In this document: positions 52,487 to 61,849 of the stretch, one piece after another
Layout: each line of letters opens with the position of its first letter
Numbering within the stretch: the stretch's first letter is position 1
Assembly: GCA_963818645.1 (NCBI GenBank)
Contig: CAWFTF010000009.1
Coordinates: forward strand, 1-64,000
Length of the DNA: 64,000 nt
Reading direction: 5' to 3'
From: Gp6-AA40 sp963818645
GTDB lineage: Bacteria; Acidobacteriota; Vicinamibacteria; Vicinamibacterales; UBA2999
Notes under the pieces: model-generated
Database searches by the model: none
Told to the model about the DNA's origin: nothing
Seen by the model: the letters and a program-made list of their open reading frames with translations, nothing else
Position numbers and translations under genes: made by a program

Positions 52487-52835
52487 GTCTCCTCCAGCCG
52501 GGTGGACCGGCTTTGTGCAGCTCACGATACTCGACTGCAGGCCGTCAGGGCGTCAATCACCTGGACAGGGAAAGACACGACCAACTCGCCAAAATTGGGC
52601 ATTAGCCCTTTGTACTACGTGTTTCAACGTAGAACGCTCCCCACGGCTCGGCCGCGATATCCCACGGTTCTCCTGCCACTGATTCGTCTCACTTTTTGAG
52701 ATCGTCGCTTTTCCTGAGAGATCGCAGGCCGCCACAACTGCGATACCTGTCCTGCCGCAGGGTCTCGAAGTTGCAGCAGTCCTGAACCGAATCGGTGTAG
52801 CGCTGGCCAGCGCCACCCATCCAGAGGCAAACAAA
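52487..52835. other. Divergent intergenic region with an inverted repeat
   Basis: 349 bases with no gene. It separates the VOC gene (leftward) from the sigma-54 activator (rightward). CTACGT (52615-52620) and ACGTAG (52627-52632) form a 6-bp dyad with a six-base spacer, a possible operator or hairpin; GGGC/GCCC at 52598-52609 form a smaller one. I see no clear promoter boxes. Confidence 0.4.
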
Positions 52836-54884
52836 GTGTCAGAACTACGAGAGTCGGCTACGCGCACGCCCTCCGGCCGGTCATCGCTCGTTGAGAGCAT
52901 GGCGACCCGGATGTTGGTGCGCAATCCCGTCACCCACAGCCCGAAGGCGGTGACCGGGAGAGAGACCAGACGGGTGACTCAGAGTGAGGACTCCTTCGTG
53001 CTGCTCCGCCTCGTGGCGGAATCGCTCCCGAACGGGGTGCTCGTCGTCGATCACAACCGGGGGATCGTTCTGGCCAATCAGCAGATCGAACGGCAGTTTG
53101 ACTACAGCCGGAACGACCTGCTCGGGCAGTCAATCGACCTGCTGCTGCCAGAGGGCAGCCTCACAGAATCCAGTCAGACGATTGGACTCGAACACAAGCT
53201 CTCGGGCCGTCGTCGCGACGGGCTCGAGTTCCCGATTGCAGTCACACTCAGCCCACTGAAGGTGGAGCAGTGCCTCTTCACGCTCGTGTCTGTCGTTGAC
53301 CTGACGGAACGTCAGGAGCTCGAGCAGGCCGCAAGCCTGGCGATCGATCGGAAAGTGGAGTTCGAGCGACTCATTGCGGAACTTTCGGTTCAGTTCATCA
53401 ATCTGCCAGCCGATCAGGTGATCGAATCGATTCGCGACGCGATGCGCCGGATCGGCGAGACGCTCGACGTGGATCGCTGCAGTTTCTTCAGGATCATCGA
53501 GGGCGAGCCGCCCGCAGGTCCGATCGCCTGGTGGGGCCGGCCAGGTGTCGCCGCTCCTACCGCGGTGACGCCGTACAAAGATCGCCTGCCGTGGACGCAG
53601 GACACGATTCTCGACGGGAACGTGGTGTCCTTCTCGTCGCTCGCCGGCGTCCCGAACGAGGTTGACCGCGGGAGCTACCGAACCCTGGATGTTCGGGCTG
53701 CCGTGACGGTGCCGATCGCCGTCTCCGGTCAGATTGTCGGCGCGCTCGATTTCACGATGCTCCAGTGCGAACGCACGTGGACGGAGGAGACGCTGCATAC
53801 CATGCGCGTCACGGCGGCCGTCCTCGGCAACATCCTGGCGCGGTGTGAGACCGACGAAACGCTTCGGCAGTCCATCCTGCAGATCGAGCACGCGCGCGAT
53901 CGCATGAGGGTGGAAGGGCTGTATCTCAGGCGCGAGGTCCAGGAACGCGCCGGCACTGGCGTCATCATCGGCCAGAGCCAGGCCATCCGGAACGTGCTGG
54001 AACTGGCACGGCAGGTGGCGGCGACCGATTCAACGGTCCTGCTGCTCGGGGAGACAGGCACCGGCAAAGAGCTCGTTGCCGCGTACATCCACGAGATGAG
54101 CGCGCGTCGCGGCCGGATCATGGTGCGGGTGAACTGCTCGGCAATCCCGAGCACGCTCATGGAGAGCGAGCTCTTCGGACGCGAGAAGGGCGCATTCACC
54201 GGCGCACTCGCACGTCAGATCGGGCGCTTCGAGCTGGCCGATCATTCGACGATTTTCCTCGACGAGATCGGTGATCTGCCTCAAGACGTGCAGGTGAAGC
54301 TTCTGCGGGTCCTCGAGGAGCGGCAGGTCGAGCGCCTCGGCAGCCCGAAGGGCGTTCACGTCGACGTGCGCATCATCGCGGCGACTCATCGCAATCTCGA
54401 GAAGCGGATCGCTGAAGGCAGCTTCCGCGATGACCTGTTCTACCGGCTCAATGTTTTCCCGATCCAGGTGCCGCCGCTCAAAGATCGCGCCGAGGACATT
54501 CCGCTTCTCGTCTGGCGGTTCGTTGACGAGTTCTCGAAGGCGTTCGGCAAACGCATCGAGGGAATTTCGCGCGAGGACATGGCGGTGCTGCAACGGTATT
54601 CGTGGCCGGGCAACATCCGCGAGCTGCGCAATGTCGTCGAGCGCGCGATGATCGTGTCTACGGGCGCTCAGCTCTCGATTCCGCTGCCGGCCGTTGCGCA
54701 CCCGGCAGGGAAGCGCAGCCTGAAGTTGAACGATGTGGAGAGGGAGCACATTCTGAGTGTGCTCGATAGCTCGGGATGGCGCATTCGTGGCGCTGCCGGA
54801 GCGGCCTCGCTCCTGGGTCTCAAGCCGACGACGCTCGAAGCGCGAATGGCGAAGCTCGGACTCGCGCGGCCGAAGCGCGCCTGA
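52836..54884 (+). CDS. Sigma-54-dependent transcriptional activator (PAS-GAF-AAA+-Fis)
   Basis: Up to 682 residues from GTG 52836; the PAS domain only begins near residue 55, so a later start is possible. PAS 55-150 (LPNGVLVVDHNRGIVLANQQ), GAF 170-345, AAA+ 385-615 with Walker A GETGTGKE (G405-K411), GAFTGA at 452-457 that contacts sigma-54, Walker B IFLDEIGDL, and arginine finger region FRDDLFYRLNVFP; a Fis-type helix-turn-helix ends it (RIRGAAGAASLLGLKPTTLEARMAKLGL). It senses a cytoplasmic ligand or redox cue and activates sigma-54 promoters. The possible sigma-54 site at 14631 is the only candidate target seen. Confidence 0.93.
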   Translation: MSELRESATRTPSGRSSLVESMATRMLVRNPVTHSPKAVTGRETRRVTQSEDSFVLLRLVAESLPNGVLVVDHNRGIVLANQQIERQFDYSRNDLLGQSIDLLLPEGSLTESSQTIGLEHKLSGRRRDGLEFPIAVTLSPLKVEQCLFTLVSVVDLTERQELEQAASLAIDRKVEFERLIAELSVQFINLPADQVIESIRDAMRRIGETLDVDRCSFFRIIEGEPPAGPIAWWGRPGVAAPTAVTPYKDRLPWTQDTILDGNVVSFSSLAGVPNEVDRGSYRTLDVRAAVTVPIAVSGQIVGALDFTMLQCERTWTEETLHTMRVTAAVLGNILARCETDETLRQSILQIEHARDRMRVEGLYLRREVQERAGTGVIIGQSQAIRNVLELARQVAATDSTVLLLGETGTGKELVAAYIHEMSARRGRIMVRVNCSAIPSTLMESELFGREKGAFTGALARQIGRFELADHSTIFLDEIGDLPQDVQVKLLRVLEERQVERLGSPKGVHVDVRIIAATHRNLEKRIAEGSFRDDLFYRLNVFPIQVPPLKDRAEDIPLLVWRFVDEFSKAFGKRIEGISREDMAVLQRYSWPGNIRELRNVVERAMIVSTGAQLSIPLPAVAHPAGKRSLKLNDVEREHILSVLDSSGWRIRGAAGAASLLGLKPTTLEARMAKLGLARPKRA

Positions 54885-54885
54885 T

Positions 54886-54972
54886 CAACCACTAACTCCC
54901 AACCGCCAATTCCCAACTCCCAATGAACCGGGCGTTTGGGAGTTGGAGTGGAGTTGGAGATTGGGCGTTGAC
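54886..54972. repeat. Paired inverted heptanucleotide repeats (CAACTCC and its complement)
   Basis: Arm one (54886-54927): CAACCAC, TAACTCC, CAACCGC, CAATTCC, CAACTCC, CAATGAA. Arm two (54935-54972) is TTGGGAGTTGGAGTGG and following, the complementary word with some phase slips. The arms are separated by about seven bases. It fills the space between the activator stop and the converging outer-membrane gene. Confidence 0.75.
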
Positions 54973-54989
54973 GTGTTTTCAGCGCGTCG

Positions 54990-55602
54990 CTAGCGGATCA
55001 CGATCCCGCCACCCACCGACCAGAAATTCCCCATGACATTCTCGACCCGCTGGGTCGCTCCCTGTAGATCACCCAGCGCCGCGACGTGCTGCGAGCCGAA
55101 CACCTGCGTGCCGAATCGCCGCGAAAAGCGCCACTCCCAGCCGCCCCCGATTTCCAGGGCAAAGGCCTTGGACGTGAACGACGTCGACGTGTCGGTATCG
55201 ACCACCCAGTTCCTCACGAAGGCCATTCCGCTGCTCAGTCGAACGAAGAATCCCGAGGACCCCCCAGGGCCGGAATTGAAAGGTGCCCATGACGTAGGTC
55301 GTGTTAATCGGCTCGCCAGCCGCCGACGATGAGGGCACCCAGAAGATTTGGCCGCCGATGTCAGTGCGCGGCGTCAGCGGGGTTCCGACGATCCCCAGGA
55401 CTCCGCCGTCGTGAATGTAGGTGTCGGCGGGGCAGTCGGTGCAATCGCCGAGGAGTGTCGTGCTCGATCCCCCGACCACGATCCAGGGTTGCCAGCCAGA
55501 GGACGGTGAAGAGGATGTGGCAGTCTGCGCTGCGGCCACTCCGGATGACAGCAGGAGCAGGAGGAGGATGCGCAACACAGGCAGGACAGCGCGTTTCGTC
55601 AT
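54990..55602 (-). CDS. Small outer-membrane beta-barrel protein (one frameshift)
   Basis: About 203 residues. ATG 55602 overlaps the TGA of the upstream DUF3943 gene (ATGA). Signal peptide VLPVLRILLLLLLSSGVAAAQ. The mature protein alternates in short strands: WQPWIVVGGSSTTLLGD, TDIGGQIFWVP, TTYVMGTFQFRPWG. In the C-run at about 55260-55265 one base is wrong; the other frame continues SSGFFVRLSSGMAFVRNWVVD and ends FWSVGGGIVIR, a typical barrel C-terminus. Cysteines in DCTDCPAD near residue 50 are unusual for a barrel. Function unknown; translationally coupled to DUF3943. Confidence 0.72.
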
Positions 55603-57125
55603 GAGATTGTCCACGTCAGAAAGACCCTGTACTGCGGAAAGTGGTAGTTGGCCTCGCCGGCGTCGTCAGCGTAGTACGTGGTACGGGAGAAGAACTCAGT
55701 CGACCCTCCAACTCCCAACGCCCCTCGCAACGGAAACGTGACATCCAGGCGCGCGCGCTGCAGCAGGTGATTGGCTCGAACGCCGTCGATGCTGTGCAGA
55801 TGGTGCAGTTCATATCCGAAGTTCACGATCTGTGCGTTGTCACGACGGAGGATGAAGGTGGCAAGGAGGTTCCCGCCTGGCCCGTAGTCGTAGTAACGGG
55901 GGCCTGTCGAGACGCCTTGCCCGGCGTCGGGCGGCGGTTCTTCTGGTGCGATGCCAGAAAGTGGAATCGAGTCGACCGCGCCGAGGACCGTCGCGCCTCC
56001 GCCTCCCAGTGCGAGCAACGACCAACGAGGGTTGAACCGTTTCTCGCCGATGAAGACACCATCGAAGGCCTGCGCGCCATACCGATAGGCCGGGTTGCTG
56101 TTGAACTGATAGTTCTGAGCAATGGCGAAGCTGGCCCCGCCGAGAGGCCTGCTGTAGAGTCGTCCTCGCACGCGTGCCTCACTGAACGCGCTGCCACCGC
56201 CGAAGCTCAATCGCACGGTGAAAGCATCGTAAGGAGTATGAGTGCTTCCACTCAACGCGTCACCATACAGGAGATCAGTCTCGAAAAACCCATACGTGTT
56301 CGACTCGACCGCCTCCGTATTCGAGCCACGCCACAGCAAGCCAAACGACGCGACGGCAGTGAGCGACGACGGCACCATGTCGGCCGGCTTGTCCACGACT
56401 CGCGAGGCATCGCCAGACATGAACCGCATGAGTCCGCTCATCGGATCCAGCGCCGTGGCTCCGATTTCGTTCCACATTCGCGACTTGCCGGTCGCATGCG
56501 TGTTGCGGACCAGCCATGCCGTGCGATGGAACATCTCGCCGAGCGCGATTCCGCCGAGCGTGGTGTTGATGAAGTCGTTGAGCGAGGCCTGATTCGTCTC
56601 GCCGAAGTACTCCCACGTGGTGCTGCCGAACGCGGTGAGACCCGCTGACTCCCAGAAATTCATGCCGTTGGAGCGGCCAGTGGTGAAGTAGTTGTTGCCT
56701 TGGTACGGGTGGCCGATCTGATTGACGGCGAAGTCATCGAGATCCCATTCCCAACCCCGCTTCATGTTCGTCCACCAGGTCTCCGGCGTGATCTTGGCCG
56801 TATCCTGCCCGCGAATCAGGTTGGCGAGTTCGTACATGCCGTTGACCGCGGTGACCCAGAGGAGCGATGAGCCGATCCGCCGCGGCGGGCAACCCGCGCA
56901 CGCGCGACCATCCTCGAAAGGCGGCGGCGTCGCTGGAAGCTGAATCGCCGGTGGTGGGGGTGTTTCGGCCCGAGCCACGTCACCCACAGGCGACTCGGGC
57001 TGTGCGTCTCCCGTCTCAATGGGCACATCCGGTGACGACTGCGCCAGTGCGACGGGACCTCCACAGAGAGCAAAGGCGGCGGCGATGCAGACAATGCGGC
57101 CGGTGCGGCCGACGAAGAATGCCAT
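55599..57125 (-). CDS. DUF3943 outer-membrane protein
   Basis: A 508-residue exported protein; signal peptide GRIVCIAAAFALCGGPVALAQ, then a Pro/Glu-rich spacer. The DUF3943 signature, DFAVNQIGHPYQGNNYFTTGRSNG followed by FWESAGLTAFGSTTWEYFGE, is at residues 135-180. The second half has repeated barrel-like strands (TVRLSFGGGSAFSEARVRGRL, SLLALGGGGATVLGA, ARLDVTFPLRGALGVGGSTEFFSR) and ends with the aromatic HFPQYRVFLTWTIS. The gene is followed with ATGA overlap by another small barrel protein. DUF3943 proteins lack a known activity. Confidence 0.88.
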   Translation of the reverse strand: MAFFVGRTGRIVCIAAAFALCGGPVALAQSSPDVPIETGDAQPESPVGDVARAETPPPPAIQLPATPPPFEDGRACAGCPPRRIGSSLLWVTAVNGMYELANLIRGQDTAKITPETWWTNMKRGWEWDLDDFAVNQIGHPYQGNNYFTTGRSNGMNFWESAGLTAFGSTTWEYFGETNQASLNDFINTTLGGIALGEMFHRTAWLVRNTHATGKSRMWNEIGATALDPMSGLMRFMSGDASRVVDKPADMVPSSLTAVASFGLLWRGSNTEAVESNTYGFFETDLLYGDALSGSTHTPYDAFTVRLSFGGGSAFSEARVRGRLYSRPLGGASFAIAQNYQFNSNPAYRYGAQAFDGVFIGEKRFNPRWSLLALGGGGATVLGAVDSIPLSGIAPEEPPPDAGQGVSTGPRYYDYGPGGNLLATFILRRDNAQIVNFGYELHHLHSIDGVRANHLLQRARLDVTFPLRGALGVGGSTEFFSRTTYYADDAGEANYHFPQYRVFLTWTIS

Positions 57126-57455
57126 GCTCAGTTGGCTAGCAGGGTGCGTGCCACGGAATATCGAGGGTGAATGTGCAGTGGACGCGGCCGGTCACGTCAC
57201 TTACGCCGTGACCGTCGTCGCACGACTCCGACACGACGGAGGCACTCCATTATCTCGGAGAGGCAACGGCTCGCATGCTCGCGGAATCCGGGGGACTTGA
57301 AGTCGAACCAGTCGGATTCGCCGGTCCGCCTGCGACTGCGAGTCGCGCGCGGACCGTGGCACGCGACATGCTCCTTCGGGGGTGCGGGCCCCGGTGCCTT
57401 GCCTCCGCCCGCACTGCAATCGTGACGTGATTTATCACGCCCGGAAGGAGAAGGT
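57126..57455. promoter_or_regulatory. Structured intergenic region upstream of the DUF4136 gene
   Basis: 330 bases without a gene. 57322-57356 is a nested hairpin: CGGTCCGC pairs with GCGGACCG, then a 2x2 internal loop, then GCGACT with AGTCGC around GCG. GTGCGGG (57382-57388) pairs with CCCGCAC (57408-57414). CGTGATTTATCACG (57426-57439) is a perfect palindrome seven bases before the ribosome-binding site AAGGAG. A leader or operator is likely; I do not recognise a riboswitch class. Confidence 0.5.
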
Positions 57456-58025
57456 ATGAAGAGACTGTTGGTGCTCCCGCTGCTGGTGCTGTTCCTGGCC
57501 GGCGCGACCAGTGCCCTTGCCCAGGACGTTCGCTACAACTTCGCGAAGGACACCAACTTCGCAGGGTTCAAAACCTACAAGTGGGTTCCCATCAAGAGCG
57601 CGCAGCCGCTCAGTGACCTGGTCGACAGCCAGATCAAGAGTGCCGTTGATGCCGAACTTGGAAAGAAGGGTCTCACGAAGACAGAGGCCGACACCGCAGA
57701 CCTGTACGTCGGCTACCAGGCGGCTGTGAGTACGGAGAAACAGTACACGTCGTTCGACACCGGCTACGGTTATGGCCCCGGCTGGTACGGCGGCGGCTGG
57801 TACGGTGGTGGTGGCATGAGCACGACGACCGGATCGACGTCCACGATCTACATCGGTCAGCTCGCGCTGGACATGTATATGCCGGCTCAGAAGGCGTTGG
57901 TCTGGCGCGGCACGGCGAGCAAGACGCTCGATACCAAGGCGAAGCCGGAGAAGCAGCAGAAGAATCTGGCGAAGGCCGTTGCCAAGCTGCTGAAGAATTA
58001 CCCGCCGCCCGTGAAGAAGGGCTGA
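57456..58025 (+). CDS. DUF4136 domain-containing exported protein
   Basis: 189 residues with signal peptide LLVLPLLVLFLAGATSALAQ. The DUF4136 pattern is complete: VRYNFAKDTNFAGFKTYKWVP near 24-44, LVDSQIKSAVDAELGKKGLT near 52-72, DLYVGYQAAVSTEKQY near 80, a Gly/Trp/Tyr run (WYGGGWYGGGG), IYIGQLALDMYMPAQKALVWRG near 133-154, and the ending NLAKAVAKLLKNYPP. A periplasmic or outer-membrane-associated protein of unknown role. ATG 57456 has AAGGAG seven bases upstream. Confidence 0.9.
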   Translation: MKRLLVLPLLVLFLAGATSALAQDVRYNFAKDTNFAGFKTYKWVPIKSAQPLSDLVDSQIKSAVDAELGKKGLTKTEADTADLYVGYQAAVSTEKQYTSFDTGYGYGPGWYGGGWYGGGGMSTTTGSTSTIYIGQLALDMYMPAQKALVWRGTASKTLDTKAKPEKQQKNLAKAVAKLLKNYPPPVKKG

Positions 58026-58028
58026 CGA

Positions 58029-59385
58029 TCAGAACGTCCAGAAGAATGTGAACCGGACCTGTGCGTCCTGGCGTCGCCCGGGATAGTTCACCGGGTCCGG
58101 TTCGTCGGCGTATCTCACCATCTCCAGATTCGGACTGAGACGAACAGCCGGATGGAGATACCACTCACCGCCAACAATCCAGGTTGTGAACGGCGATTGA
58201 CTGCTCAGAAGCCAGTAGTCAATGCCTTCCGCGCCCGGAAGCCCGGTCTCGAGATCATCGAGATGTCCCGTGACACTGTCGGCGCGGAGAAACAGGTTGG
58301 CTTTCTTCGGGAGGAACTCCCACACCCCGAAACCTGACCAGATCGCGATCGTCTGGTGAGGGACATCGTCGAGGCCCGATCGGCGCTGTTGCCACAGATA
58401 CTGACCGCCCACACGGCCGGCGCCGGTGCGGAAGCCCGCGATGCCCTGCGCTGTCTGTCGATGCTCATCGTCCGGTCGAGTGCCGAGGCTGTAAAAGCCT
58501 TCGAGCGCGAGCCTCGAGTGCCGCTCATAGCGCCCTTCGACGCGGAGGATCTTGCCCTCCTGGGTTTCGGAACCGTTGCCTGACTCGTTGCCGAACTGCA
58601 CCGCGTAGGTGAGGCCATCCACGGGAGTCGCACCGTCAACCGTGACTCCGAAATCGCGTGACGAATCGAGGCGGTAGAGATCGGCTGGTGTCTTCTCGAT
58701 GTGACGCAGCCCCCAGAAGCCGTCGAGCCAGTCGAACGTCAGCGTCGGATGGATACCGAACGTCAGTTTCTGGCTGCCTCTGTATGCCCACTTCAGGTAC
58801 GCGTCTTTGACATATGGGGTGAGGTCGCCGCCGGTGAAGTCACCGTTGCTGTTCGCTTCGAGCCGGAAGCGCGTGGTGAGTTTCTCGTTGTAGGTGAAGT
58901 CGTACGTGAAATAGATTCGCCGGAACCACAGCCCGTGCTGTCCTTCGACCGGAGTCGGATCGCTGATGCTGATTCCGTCCTGATGCCTGTCGTAATACCA
59001 GTAGTAGTCCCCAAACATCAGCCCACTGAACTTGCCAGACGGATATTCGGACTTCTTGCTCTCTTCCGGTTTCGCGAACGACTCGCCCGGGAGTCCGTGC
59101 TTGAAGTTGTACAGATTGATCGCGTCCTGGCTGTCGAAGACGACGGTCTCGCCGTTCGGCCCGTAACCCGGGCCGCTCGATGACCGGACCGGTTTCGGTA
59201 CCGTCGCTCTCGACGAACGCCTCGTGTCTCGCGGCGATCGCGAAGACGTAGATGCGACCGTCCTTCGCAACCTCGTTATAGAAGAACGTCTGCGCATCTG
59301 CGCCTGTCACCAGGACGAAGCCCGCAAGGAGAGCGGCACAGAGCGCCAAACGCAGGAAGCGCGACGGCAGCCAGATCCCTCTCAC
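58029..59385 (-). CDS. Outer-membrane porin-like protein (OprO/OprP type, one frameshift)
   Basis: About 452 residues. GTG 59385 overlaps the stop of the antiporter gene (GTGA). Signal peptide LRLALCAALLAGFVLVTGADAQ. The sequence HEAFVESDGTETGPVIERPG changes frame near 59167 and continues GPNGETVVFDSQDAINLYNF. Barrel strands follow (KFSGLMFGDYYWYYDRHQDG, LWFRRIYFTYDFTYNEKLTTRFRLEANSNG cut by turns, VKDAYLKWAYRGSQKLTFGI, GRVGGQYLWQQRR) and the C-terminus QVRFTFFWTF ends in Phe, as outer-membrane barrels do. A phosphate- or anion-selective porin is a family guess. It is the last gene of the arginine deiminase transcription unit. Confidence 0.8.
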
Positions 59386-60485
59386 GGACTGACCGCGAGG
59401 AACAGGTAGGCCGCGAGCAGCGCGAGATGCACGCTGGCCTGCAACAGCGTGGCGCGGCCCGGGACGACTGTGAGCACCGTCACGATGCAGGTCAAGGCCA
59501 ACAGCACAATGTGATTCGCACCCAGCCCGAGATGCAATGGACCGGTCAACCATATCGAGGCGACCGCGATCGTCGGGATCGTCAGCCCGATGCTGGCCAT
59601 CGCCGAACCAAAGGCGAGGTTGAGACTGACCTGCATTCGGCCTCGACGCGCGGCGCGTACCGCTGCGACCGTCTCTGGCGAGAGGATCAGGATCGCGATG
59701 ATCACGCCGACGACCGAGATGGGAAGGCCGGCGGCGATCACGCCGCGTTCGATCGTTGGTGACACCAGCTTCGCATTGCCGACGACACCGACCAGCGCGA
59801 CAAACAGCAGCGCGAGACTTCCCCATGCGGTGCTCGCCGACGGCGGAGTCGCATGCTGGTCCTCGATGATCGTGCCGTCGGCCGTCACAGGCAGAAAGTA
59901 ATCCCGGTGTCGACCGGTCTGAAGTACAACGAAGAGTCCGTACAGCGCCAGCGCGGTGACGGCGGCGAATGCGAGTTGCGGCGGAGAAAAGACCGGCCCC
60001 GGGCTGGTCGTCGTGAAATTCGGCACCACCATGCTGAGTGTCGCCAGGGTGGCGACGGTCGCGAGCGACGCACCTGCGCCCTCGGCGTTGAACGAGACCG
60101 TCGATCCAGTGCGCGTCCCTACCAGGATCGACAAGCCAACGATGCCGTTACTCGTGAGGATCACGGCCGCGAACACCGTGTCTCGCGCGAGGGTCTCGGC
60201 CGCCCCGGCGCCAGCGATCATCAGCGTGACGATGAGCGCGACTTCGATCACGGTCACCGCCACGGCCAGAACCAGTGAGCCGTACGGTTCGCCGACACGG
60301 TGAGCGACGACCTCGGCATGGTGGACGGCAGCGAGCACCGCGGCAGCGAGGAGTGCGGTGACCACGCCAACGACGAATGGCGGAAGGGTCCTGCCCCACG
60401 CAAGCGCGAGAACGACGACGCTCAGAACCGGGACGAGCGAGGTCCAGGCGAGAAGAGGTGAGCGCGCAGCCCGAGGCGCGCTCAT
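59382..60485 (-). CDS. chaA: Calcium/proton antiporter, ChaA-type
   Basis: A 367-residue inner-membrane cation exchanger of the CaCA superfamily with about 11 helices. The two alpha-repeats are visible: HRVGEPYGSLVLAVAVTVIEVALI near 61-84 with the acidic transport residue, and SPTIERGVIAAGLPISVVGV and ILSPETVAAVRAARRGRMQVSLNLAFGSAMASIGLTIP near 240-305 cut by loop. Exports Ca2+ (or K+/Na+) using protons at high pH. ATG 60485 directly abuts the stop of the APC gene, and its own stop overlaps the porin start, so it is translated as part of the arginine deiminase operon. Confidence 0.9.
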   Translation of the reverse strand: MSAPRAARSPLLAWTSLVPVLSVVVLALAWGRTLPPFVVGVVTALLAAAVLAAVHHAEVVAHRVGEPYGSLVLAVAVTVIEVALIVTLMIAGAGAAETLARDTVFAAVILTSNGIVGLSILVGTRTGSTVSFNAEGAGASLATVATLATLSMVVPNFTTTSPGPVFSPPQLAFAAVTALALYGLFVVLQTGRHRDYFLPVTADGTIIEDQHATPPSASTAWGSLALLFVALVGVVGNAKLVSPTIERGVIAAGLPISVVGVIIAILILSPETVAAVRAARRGRMQVSLNLAFGSAMASIGLTIPTIAVASIWLTGPLHLGLGANHIVLLALTCIVTVLTVVPGRATLLQASVHLALLAAYLFLAVSP

Positions 60486-61849
60486 TCAGAGCCGCGACGT
60501 GACGGCCGACTGCTGGCGCACCTGCCAGACATAGACCGGAATGCCCAGCATCAGGAGCACGAAGCCGTACAGCACCGCTTCAGGTCCGCAGCCGTAGAGC
60601 GTGAAGATAGAGAACACGAAGGCGATCCACTCGATCGCGCCCACGGGCGGCACTTTGCCACCGCCCGCGGCGTGAGCCGCGACCAGTCCTACCGACAGCG
60701 CGCAGAACGCGTACGGCACGACGGCGGTCATCGTCGCGAGGTTGACGACGAGGCTGTAGAACGCTGCGAAGCCGGACGAGCCCGCTGCTTGAACGAGGAT
60801 CAAGGACGTCGCCAGAATCGCGGAGAAGATGATGCCGATCGCCGGCACGCCACGCGACGACACGCGACCGAAGAGCGCAGGGAACAGACGATCCTGTGCA
60901 GCTGCCATCGGCACCTGGCCCATGAGCAGCGTCCAGCCATTCAGTGCTCCGAGCGACGAAATCATGACCGCGACGCCCACGATGTCCGCGGCCCAGCCGC
61001 CCCACATGATCCGTGCCGCATCGGCGAACGGCGCGGCCGACTTCACCAGCTCCTCACGCGGCACCACGCCGAGGACGACGGTCGTGCCCAGCACGTAGAG
61101 GAGCGCGGCGATCGACACGCCAATAATCGTTGAAAGAGGGATCGTGCGAGCGGGATCCTTCACGTCGCCGGCCGGTACCGTCGCCGACTCGAGACCGAGA
61201 TAGGCGAACATCGTGAGCGGCGCAAGCGTGGCAGCGGATGCGAGCAAGGACTGACCGCTCGGGTTGAACTCGCGAGCAGATTCCCCGACCGGATGAAGAA
61301 GAGTCCGATGATGGAAATCGCGGCGAACGGGACGAGCTTCGAGTAGGTCGTGACCTCCGCTACCAGGCCCGCCTCTTTCACGCCCCGGAGATTCGTGAAC
61401 ACGATGAGCCACATCACACCGATCGTGATGATGACTGCCATCGGCCGATTGCCTTGCAGCACCGGAACAATCTTGAACAGCGATCCGGTGAACGCGACGG
61501 CGATCGCCGGCAACGATGCCCAAATCGAGATCCAGTACCCCCACGCCACAAGGAAGCCTGCGAAGTCGCCGAATCCCATTCGCGAGTAGGCGTACGGTCC
61601 GCCGGTCGCCGGCGAGAGGCGTGAGAGGCGCGCAAACGTCAGCCCCAGGCAGATCGCTCCCCCGCCCATGACGACCCACGACAGGATGGCGAGGATTCCG
61701 TACGGCGCCATCGCCGAAGGGGAGAGGTAGAAGCCTGACCCCACCATGTTTCCCACGACGATGGCGGTGCAGGCCGCAACCCCGAGGCTCTTCAGCGCAG
61801 GCGCGCTGCCGGCACTCGACGCGTGCTGTTTCTCACTCAGCGTAGACAA
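60486..61849 (-). CDS. APC amino-acid antiporter, probable arginine/ornithine or agmatine type (one frameshift)
   Basis: About 454 residues with 12 helices. It starts MSTLSEKQHASSAG at ATG 61849. The APC signature GNMVGSGFYLSPSAMAPYG at residues 33-51 and GGPYAYSRMGFGDFAGFLVAW near 83 are as in AdiC/CadB/PotE. Near 61275 one base is lost (SGNLLA-EFNPSGQSLLASAATLAPLTMFAYLGLESATVPAGD cut here) and the remaining helices run to the TGA at 60486. It overlaps the arcC end by 17 bases. By position it is the counterpart of ArcD, importing arginine and exporting ornithine; its APC type is more like the AdiC/PotE branch. Confidence 0.86.

Noticed and set aside
57240..57340. tRNA-like segment with TTGAAG and GTCGAACC
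   Set aside because: No acceptor stem or consistent anticodon stem can be drawn; the foldable part is the hairpin at 57322-57356.
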